From CAZNFR01 sp964572225 (GTDB lineage Bacteria > Bacteroidota > Bacteroidia > Bacteroidales > GCA-2748055), in NCBI GenBank assembly GCA_964572225.1, contig CAZNFR010000092.1:1-12565 (forward strand): a stretch of 12,565 nt of DNA. Direction: 5' to 3'. The position numbers and the translations under genes were made by a program. Position 1 is the stretch's first letter. Each line of letters opens with the position of its first letter. The notes under the pieces are model-generated. The model saw only the letters and a list, made by a program, of their open reading frames with translations, was not told where the DNA came from and ran no database searches. Of the stretch, positions 7,165 to 12,565 are shown in pieces.

Positions 7165-7560
7165 CTACTTTTTTAACAATTTTTCAATTTCAAGTTTCAG
7201 TTGTTCGGGCCTGATACCCTTTTCAAGATAAACATCTGCCTTAATCCACTTTCTGTCCTCCTCGGTATCCATCCCAAAAGACATACCTGTTTCTGCCGAA
7301 ACCGCAGTAGTAATAATGACCGGTACGGCTGGATACATTCTTTTAATTTTATAGCTGAGAATAAATCCGCTATCATCGTTTTCCATCATAAGATCAAGAA
7401 TAGCCACATCTGGTTTGATTCTTTCCAGAATCTCCTCGGCTTCATGCTGGCCTTCGGCCGTAATAACTTTACAACCCCATTTTTCAATGTAAAACCTGGT
7501 TTGAAACAGGTAATCATAATCATCATCCACTAACAGTATGGTGCAGTCTTGTAATTTCAT
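7165..7560 (-). CDS. Stand-alone response-regulator receiver protein
   Basis: The 131 residues form one receiver domain with no output domain. The acidic pocket is VDDD (Asp11-Asp13), the phosphoacceptor is Asp56 in AILDLMME, and the switch threonine lies in VIITTAV (84-85). The conserved lysine is Lys114 in YLEKGIRPEQL, where the usual K-P is K-G. An insert of about 15-20 residues (GMSFGMDTEEDRKWIKAD, about 92-109) sits in the beta4-beta5 region. I recall similar inserts in receivers next to hydrogenase or sulfate-reducer sensor kinases, but this is unchecked. The gene lies 7 nt after the sensory hydrogenase-kinase and directly abuts the receiver-kinase gene. The simplest role is to take phosphate from the hydrogenase-kinase His454 and pass it on or act by protein contact. 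Confidence 0.9.
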   Translation of the reverse strand: MKLQDCTILLVDDDYDYLFQTRFYIEKWGCKVITAEGQHEAEEILERIKPDVAILDLMMENDDSGFILSYKIKRMYPAVPVIITTAVSAETGMSFGMDTEEDRKWIKADVYLEKGIRPEQLKLEIEKLLKK

Positions 7561-7567
7561 ACCCTGG

Positions 7568-9562
7568 TTATATTTGACTTCGTCTTGGCAATTGAATTAT
7601 AAATCTGGTATAGGTCTTTCCTTTTGTCGGATCTGCATTTGATTCCACATCAATTTTACCCTTATGCATTTTTATGACTCCGTAGGCGGTAGCAAGGCCC
7701 AACCCCGTTCCCTTTCCTATTCCTTTGGTGGTGAAAAAGGGTTCGAAAACTTTTTCAAGATCGCTCTCGCTGATTCCGGTTCCTGAGTCCTCAATGATCA
7801 TTTGAATCTGGTTTTCGGTGTCTTTCACAGAGATCCGGATATGCCCTCCTCCTGGCATTGCTTCAATGGCGTTTCTGACCAGGTTTGAAATCACCTGGAC
7901 CATCTGTTCGGCATCAATTTCAGCAAACGGATCACTAAGACTGTAACGTGTGGTAAGAACCACATTTTCGGGGATCACCACCGAGGATATGCTTAGTTCG
8001 GTCAGCTCTTTTAAATCGGTCTCCCTGTGATTAACCTGATTCTTCCTTGCAAAATTTAAGAGTCCGCCTACAATGGATTTACATCTTTCAGCCTGTTTAA
8101 CAATTAATTCAAGGTCTTTTCTGATCTCCGTGTTCTCCTCGGCCTCTTCCAGAAGAATATTGGAGTACATAATAACTACCCCAAGAGGATTATTAAGTTC
8201 ATGAGCAATTCCGGCAGAAAGTTGCCCCATATGTGCCAGCTTTTCCGTTTGTTTCAGTGCTTGCTGGACCGATCTTAGCTTATCATTGGAAACGGCAAGG
8301 TCCTCCACTGTTTCGTGCAGTTTCTCGATGGAAGCCGGCAGACACATCTCCCTTTCAGCCAGCCCTTTAATAATGGCGATCGCATGATTACGGCAGGTGT
8401 CGTATCCACAGGCACCGCAATTAAGCTGATCTTTCTCCGACCTTTTATTCATTGATTGTAAAACTTCCCGGATATCCACTTCCGCCGGATCCTTAATGCG
8501 TTGATCCTCGACATGAAAAGTCTGACTAAGGTCAATTTTTGCAGCCTCCTTCATATAGGCATTCCATTCCTCACGATCGAAATCAGACATTTTTTGCTTC
8601 ACATAGTTGAGGACCCTGAGTCTCCTTTCAAATTTATTCCCCTTTTTAGAGGTCCCCGGCCCCATAATGCAACCTTCGCAACATAGAAGTTCAAGGTGTC
8701 CTGAGTCGATAGCGCCCATGTTATACTCACGGATAGCTTCCTGAAAATCAACTCTTCCTTCAGCCACAATTACATTAGCCTCCAGATCCTGGCCATTGGT
8801 CTCCAGCGATTGAAGCAATCCCCTGCTAATGGGAAAAATGGCCCCTTTCCCTGAACGTGGAGGGTCAAACTCTGATTTTTCCACGTTGGATGCAGTAATT
8901 CCACGTTTCAGGAATAGCTCTCTTAACTCCAAAAAGGTTATTTCTTCGTCAATCTCGCCCGATTCTGACTTTTTGGCAATGCAGGGCCCGATAAACACAA
9001 GTTTTGGTTTACCCTTATACTTTAAATTCAGAAACCGGGCCATAGCAACCATAGGAGAGGATACCGGGGCCAGATTTCCGGTTAGTTCGGGATAATACTT
9101 CTCAATAAAGGAAACAATGGCCGGGCAATCGGATGAGATATAGCCTTTAACTCCTTTCTTACTGATAATTTTGCTATATTCTCTGGCAACCATGTCGGCT
9201 CCGAAGGCCACCTCAAATACTCTGGTGAAACCGAGTTTTTTCAACATTCCTACCAGGATACGGTGATCCTCAAGTTCTTTGAATTCAGAAACAAAACTGG
9301 GAGCGACAATGGCAAAAACTTCATTTTCCTTTTGCAATAACCGATCTACATTACCGGAGGTATTCAGAAATGCTTTTGCACCCTGACTGCACACACGGGT
9401 ACAGTTCCCGCAGGCGATACACCGCTCCTGAATCACTTCGGCCTGTCCGTTTATGATTTTGATCGCTTTCACAGGGCACTCTCGCACACAGGTATAACAT
9501 ACCCTGCAGCGATCTTTAATCGAGTATACCAGTTTCCCGCTATTTTTTTTCAATTGAGGCAT
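7568..9562 (-). CDS. Sensory [FeFe]-hydrogenase fused to a histidine kinase (HydS-like, group C)
   Basis: The 664-residue fusion has four parts. First is a 2x[4Fe-4S] ferredoxin domain (Cys19, 22, 25, 29 and 48, 51, 54, 58). Second is an [FeFe]-hydrogenase H-domain (about 80-320) with H-cluster motifs SSDCPA (Cys146), GPCIAKKSE (Cys194) and LLCCEGC (Cys294 and Cys298). Third is an Fe-S domain with CGACGYDTC and a later Cys (382-407). Last, after a coiled-coil-like linker (about 412-440), is a soluble NtrB-type kinase: H-box AGIAHELNNPLG with His454, N-box NLVRNAIEAMP, EDSGTGIS, and KGTGLGL. The four H-cluster cysteines remain, but the catalytic proton-shuttle Cys before the first is Asp145, as expected of a sensor rather than an enzyme. 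There is no PAS domain. It probably converts H2 or ferredoxin redox state into kinase activity. Its ATG abuts the hydA stop with no gap. Confidence 0.92.
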   Translation of the reverse strand: MPQLKKNSGKLVYSIKDRCRVCYTCVRECPVKAIKIINGQAEVIQERCIACGNCTRVCSQGAKAFLNTSGNVDRLLQKENEVFAIVAPSFVSEFKELEDHRILVGMLKKLGFTRVFEVAFGADMVAREYSKIISKKGVKGYISSDCPAIVSFIEKYYPELTGNLAPVSSPMVAMARFLNLKYKGKPKLVFIGPCIAKKSESGEIDEEITFLELRELFLKRGITASNVEKSEFDPPRSGKGAIFPISRGLLQSLETNGQDLEANVIVAEGRVDFQEAIREYNMGAIDSGHLELLCCEGCIMGPGTSKKGNKFERRLRVLNYVKQKMSDFDREEWNAYMKEAAKIDLSQTFHVEDQRIKDPAEVDIREVLQSMNKRSEKDQLNCGACGYDTCRNHAIAIIKGLAEREMCLPASIEKLHETVEDLAVSNDKLRSVQQALKQTEKLAHMGQLSAGIAHELNNPLGVVIMYSNILLEEAEENTEIRKDLELIVKQAERCKSIVGGLLNFARKNQVNHRETDLKELTELSISSVVIPENVVLTTRYSLSDPFAEIDAEQMVQVISNLVRNAIEAMPGGGHIRISVKDTENQIQMIIEDSGTGISESDLEKVFEPFFTTKGIGKGTGLGLATAYGVIKMHKGKIDVESNADPTKGKTYTRFIIQLPRRSQI

Positions 9563-11287
9563 TTATACAATGGTCCCTGTATAATTGAAGGTTTGTTTTA
9601 TTCCTTCCCTTAGTTTATCTGTTTGTTTCCCTTTACTTATGTCCTTATAGAATTTCAGAATTTGGGGATTCTTATGAGCAGCCTTAATGATATCCATATT
9701 ATCCAGGTCATAAACGGCCCTTACCCGGTTCTTCATTACGGCCTCATCGTGTGTGATGGGCTGGCCACCTCCGTTGACGCACCCTCCCTGACAAGCCATT
9801 ACTTCAATGATATCATATTTTTTCTTACCTGCATACACAGATTCCAGTAGCTGTAAGGCGTTCTTAATCCCACTTACCGCAACTGCGGATATTTCCTTTT
9901 TCCCTGCCCTGACGCTCACCTCTTTTACGTTCCTGACAGATCTCAGTTTGTTGATTCGGTAAGAAGATGGCTCCTCGCCCGTCAGTTTAAAGTAAACCGT
10001 CCGTAATAAAGACTCCAGAGCACCTCCTGAAACACCCGAGATCTTTCCGGAAGTGCTCATCCCTCCCAGGGGCTCATCCGATGCTTCGGGCTGAAGCTGA
10101 TCCATTTCTATTCCGTGCATCCTGATCATTCTGATAAACTCCCGGGTTGTTATTACCGTATCAATATCGGGTAAGCCTTTCTTTGTCATCTCCACCCTGC
10201 TTGCCTCAGACTTCTTGGCTGTACAGGGCATAATCGAAACTGAGTGAATATCTGCCGGATCCGTTTTATCAAGCGCTGAAACATAGGTCCTTATCAATGA
10301 GCCTGTGATCTGCTGTGGAGAGCGGAAAGTGCAAAGCTTAGGAATTATCTCAGGGAGATACTGTTCTGAGAATTTCACCCAGGAAGGACAACAACTCGTG
10401 ATATAGGGTAAATTTTCATTTTTCTCGTACCTGGAGATAAACTCGTCTGACTGTTCCATTACCAGGAGATCTGCTCCAAAAGAGGTTTCAAAGATCTTAT
10501 CGAATCCCATTTTTCTGAGGGCTGAGCTGATTAGTCCATGAATATCATCCCCGGGCTTCAGGTTGAATTCTTCCGCAATGGCTCCGGCAATGGTAGGGGA
10601 ATACTGTACAAAAACCTTTTTCTTATGATCAAAAATTACCTGGTCAAGGACGGGGAACTGGACTTTTTCAGTTAAGGCTCCGGTTGGGCAACACACTACA
10701 CATTGTCCGCATGAAATACAATTGGAGAAATTGAGTGACTTGTTCATGCAGGTAGTTATCCTTAATTCACTACCTCTTTTGGAAAAATCCAGGGTGGATG
10801 CTGCCTGTTTTTCTTCACAAACCCTTACACAACGGCCGCATAACAGGCATTTGGCAGGATCCCTGACAATTGCGGGACTTGATTTGTCTATTTTATGTTT
10901 GCTTTTCCCTCCAGGAATTCTTCTTTCCCTTACATTCAGATCTTCAGCGAGTTCCTGCAATTCACAATTCCCGTTTCGCTCACAGTAAAGGCAGTCATCC
11001 GGATGATTGGAAAGCAATAATTCCACAATGGTTTTTCTCGCTTTCAAAACTCTGGGGGAATGGGTGGTTATTTTCATCCATTCTTCCACAGGGTAGGAGC
11101 ACGATGGAATGAGGTTTGATTTGCCTTCAACCTCAACAATACACATACGGCAGGCCCCGGTAGGGGTAAAATCCTTCATATTGCAGAGGGTGGGCACTTT
11201 GATTCCGCTCCTCCGCAGTGCACTAAGGACTGTTTCCCCTTTTTTAGCCTGGATAACCCGATTATTTACTTCAATATTAAATACCAA
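9563..11287 (-). CDS. hydA: [FeFe]-hydrogenase catalytic subunit HydA (NAD-linked, group A3-like)
   Basis: HydA interconverts protons and H2 at the H-cluster. The 574 residues carry a [2Fe-2S] domain (Cys35, 46, 49, 63), a His-ligated [4Fe-4S] site (His95, Cys99, 102, 108), two [4Fe-4S] sites (Cys147, 150, 153, 157 and Cys190, 193, 196, 200), then the H-domain with TSCCPSW (Cys299/Cys300), MPCTAKK (Cys355) and EVMACQGGCVNGGGQP (Cys499/Cys503). The small-subunit-like tail (about 515-560) is present, but the usual LHTxY ending is absent. Two proton-path positions are altered: the expected Glu is Gln279 and the expected Ser is Cys319; the usual FG before TGGV is SG (417-418). Translation must start at or near TTG 11285-11287, because TGA lies two codons upstream and the next ATG is at residue 37. 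hydB precedes it by 28 nt, which points to an NAD-linked, probably electron-bifurcating enzyme. Confidence 0.95.
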   Translation of the reverse strand: MVFNIEVNNRVIQAKKGETVLSALRRSGIKVPTLCNMKDFTPTGACRMCIVEVEGKSNLIPSCSYPVEEWMKITTHSPRVLKARKTIVELLLSNHPDDCLYCERNGNCELQELAEDLNVRERRIPGGKSKHKIDKSSPAIVRDPAKCLLCGRCVRVCEEKQAASTLDFSKRGSELRITTCMNKSLNFSNCISCGQCVVCCPTGALTEKVQFPVLDQVIFDHKKKVFVQYSPTIAGAIAEEFNLKPGDDIHGLISSALRKMGFDKIFETSFGADLLVMEQSDEFISRYEKNENLPYITSCCPSWVKFSEQYLPEIIPKLCTFRSPQQITGSLIRTYVSALDKTDPADIHSVSIMPCTAKKSEASRVEMTKKGLPDIDTVITTREFIRMIRMHGIEMDQLQPEASDEPLGGMSTSGKISGVSGGALESLLRTVYFKLTGEEPSSYRINKLRSVRNVKEVSVRAGKKEISAVAVSGIKNALQLLESVYAGKKKYDIIEVMACQGGCVNGGGQPITHDEAVMKNRVRAVYDLDNMDIIKAAHKNPQILKFYKDISKGKQTDKLREGIKQTFNYTGTIV

Positions 11288-11315
11288 ATTTCAAGTTTTT
11301 AACCGTTACCTAAAT

Positions 11316-12565
11316 TTATTTATACTTCACTGCACTAAATTTGCATGCTTCCATACAGATCCCGCAACCTATGCATTTTTCCTGAACAATAAAATAGGGA
11401 TGCAGCTCTGTGCCGAAAATCGCCTGTACAGGGCATTTTTTGGCACAAATGGAACATCCGGTGCATGCTTCCACCTCAATATAATAGGTTCTCAGCTCGG
11501 TACATATATTTGATTTACATTTACGATCGAAGATATGCTCCTCATACTCCTCACGGAAATACTTCAGCGAACTTAGCACCGGATTCGGGGCCATCATCCC
11601 CAGTCCGCAAAGCGATGTATCCTTCATTACCTCGGCCAGGCTCTCCAGTTGCATAACCCCTTTAAACCGTTCGAGGGTTGCACTACCGTTTTCATCATGG
11701 GGTTTACGGGTAATGCTGCCCAGTATCTCAGACATCCGTCGTGTTCCTTCCCTGCATGGAATACATTTTCCACAACTTTGCTTTTCCATGAAATTCATGT
11801 AATACTTTATAAGGTCTGGGATGCAGCAATCTTCGTCAAGAACCACAATGCCTCCGCTACCCATACGGATTCCCGATTCACTCATGGCTTCGTAGGTAAG
11901 AGGAATATCAAGCCCTGAGGCAGGCAAAGTAAAACCGGAGGGGCCTCCCAACTGTATGGCCTTAAATTCCTTATCACCCTCACATCCTGTAATAATGTCT
12001 TTTAAACGGGTTCCGAGAGGGACTTCAATAAGACCCTGATATTCTGCTTTTCCGGAAATGGCAAATATTTTGGTACCATAGTTGTTTTCCACCCCGGTTT
12101 CACGAAACCATTTGGGTCCGCGGCCAATGATCAAAGGAATATTAGACAGTGTTTCCACATTGTTGATGGTCGTAGGATATCCATGCAGTCCGCTTACAGC
12201 CGGATAGGGAGGTTTGGAAACAGGCATTCCCCTTTTTCCTTCAAGGCTGCGGATAAGTGCGGTTTCCTCTCCACAAACAAAAGCTCCGGGTCCTTTCCTG
12301 AGGGTAATATCCAGATTAAATCCGCTTCCAAAGATATTATGCCCCAAAAGTCCGAATTCTCTGAGATCATGTATTCCCTTTTCCAGAGCCTGGATCGACT
12401 CGGTATATTCACTTCGAATATAAATAATTGCACGGGAAGCAGCTGTACCATAGGCAGCTATCATCATTCCCTCCAGCAGCATATGAGGATTGCCCTCCAT
12501 GATGGCTCTGTCCATGAAAGCACCCGGATCGCTCTCCTCCGCATTACAGATCAAATAGCGTTGAT
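11316..12565 (-). CDS. hydB: HydB, NuoF-like NAD(H)/FMN subunit of the [FeFe]-hydrogenase (5' end outside window)
   Basis: The gene runs off the right edge. An apparent TTG start at 12552-12554 is internal, since the reading frame continues upstream as QRYL into the NuoF motif LICNAEESDPGAF. Numbered from that Leu, the NAD(H)-binding part has AFVCGEETALI (91-101), KPPYPA and TINNVETLSN. The [4Fe-4S] site is SCGKCIPCREG (Cys261, 264, 267) plus Cys316 in SLCGLG. The C-terminus adds two ferredoxin clusters (Cys364, 367, 370, 374 and Cys394, 397, 400, 404), an extension that separates HydB of hydrogenases from plain NuoF. It passes electrons between NAD(H) through FMN to HydA. The missing front should hold the thioredoxin-like [2Fe-2S] domain and the glycine-rich FMN loop. 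The usual CPAGVC before the ferredoxin part is CKSNIC here, and the R of the GxPRxKPP motif is Val112. Confidence 0.94.
   Translation of the reverse strand, partial: QRYLICNAEESDPGAFMDRAIMEGNPHMLLEGMMIAAYGTAASRAIIYIRSEYTESIQALEKGIHDLREFGLLGHNIFGSGFNLDITLRKGPGAFVCGEETALIRSLEGKRGMPVSKPPYPAVSGLHGYPTTINNVETLSNIPLIIGRGPKWFRETGVENNYGTKIFAISGKAEYQGLIEVPLGTRLKDIITGCEGDKEFKAIQLGGPSGFTLPASGLDIPLTYEAMSESGIRMGSGGIVVLDEDCCIPDLIKYYMNFMEKQSCGKCIPCREGTRRMSEILGSITRKPHDENGSATLERFKGVMQLESLAEVMKDTSLCGLGMMAPNPVLSSLKYFREEYEEHIFDRKCKSNICTELRTYYIEVEACTGCSICAKKCPVQAIFGTELHPYFIVQEKCIGCGICMEACKFSAVKYK

Noticed and set aside
11285..11315. A separate promoter between hydB and hydA
   Set aside because: The gap is only 28 nt and no TAnnTTTG-type element with a -33 partner is present.
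12552..12554. TTG as the true start of hydB
   Set aside because: The frame continues upstream as QRYL into the conserved NuoF motif, so the gene is truncated by the window edge.

Overview
This window looks like chromosome from an anaerobic, fermentative member of the Bacteroidota, probably a Bacteroidales/Marinilabiliales-type organism. The evidence is indirect. Gene starts lack strong Shine-Dalgarno sequences. Two upstream regions carry Bacteroidota-style promoters (TTTG, then about 17-19 nt, then TAnnTTTG or a close variant). The kinase with a leading receiver domain, the ornithine-racemase-type enzyme and the HydA/HydB hydrogenase also fit such an organism. No marker gene in the window fixes the taxon.

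Layout. Positions 2-121 (+) are the tail of a probable alanine racemase. It converges, 3 nt apart, on a minus-strand pair: a GNAT acetyltransferase followed by an ornithine/alanine-racemase-type PLP enzyme. After a non-coding gap of about 260-300 bp comes a tightly overlapping plus-strand ABC import operon (1940-4333): lipoprotein binding protein, permease, ATPase. It resembles the NitT/TauT/SsuABC class and its substrate is unknown. Its last gene overlaps by 7 bp the tail of a minus-strand RibF-like gene (4327-5265), whose riboflavin-kinase half looks degenerate.

The right half (5393-12565, minus strand) is one compact operon. In transcription order it holds hydB (NuoF-like, start beyond the window), hydA ([FeFe]-hydrogenase with a full set of accessory Fe-S clusters), a sensory [FeFe]-hydrogenase fused to a histidine kinase (HydS-like), a stand-alone receiver protein, a receiver-histidine kinase hybrid, and rex. 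Gaps are 28, 0, 7, 0 and 17 nt.

Working together: HydA/HydB, with a HydC expected outside the window, would couple H2 to NAD(H) and probably ferredoxin by electron bifurcation. The same transcript encodes two kinds of redox sensor. Rex reads the NADH/NAD+ ratio. The hydrogenase-kinase fusion probably reads H2 or ferredoxin redox state and passes phosphate to receiver proteins that lack any DNA-binding output. This gas/redox-sensing relay, co-transcribed with its enzyme and with Rex as the only DNA-binding protein in the run, is the most interesting system here. HydA also carries substitutions at two positions of the canonical proton-transfer path.
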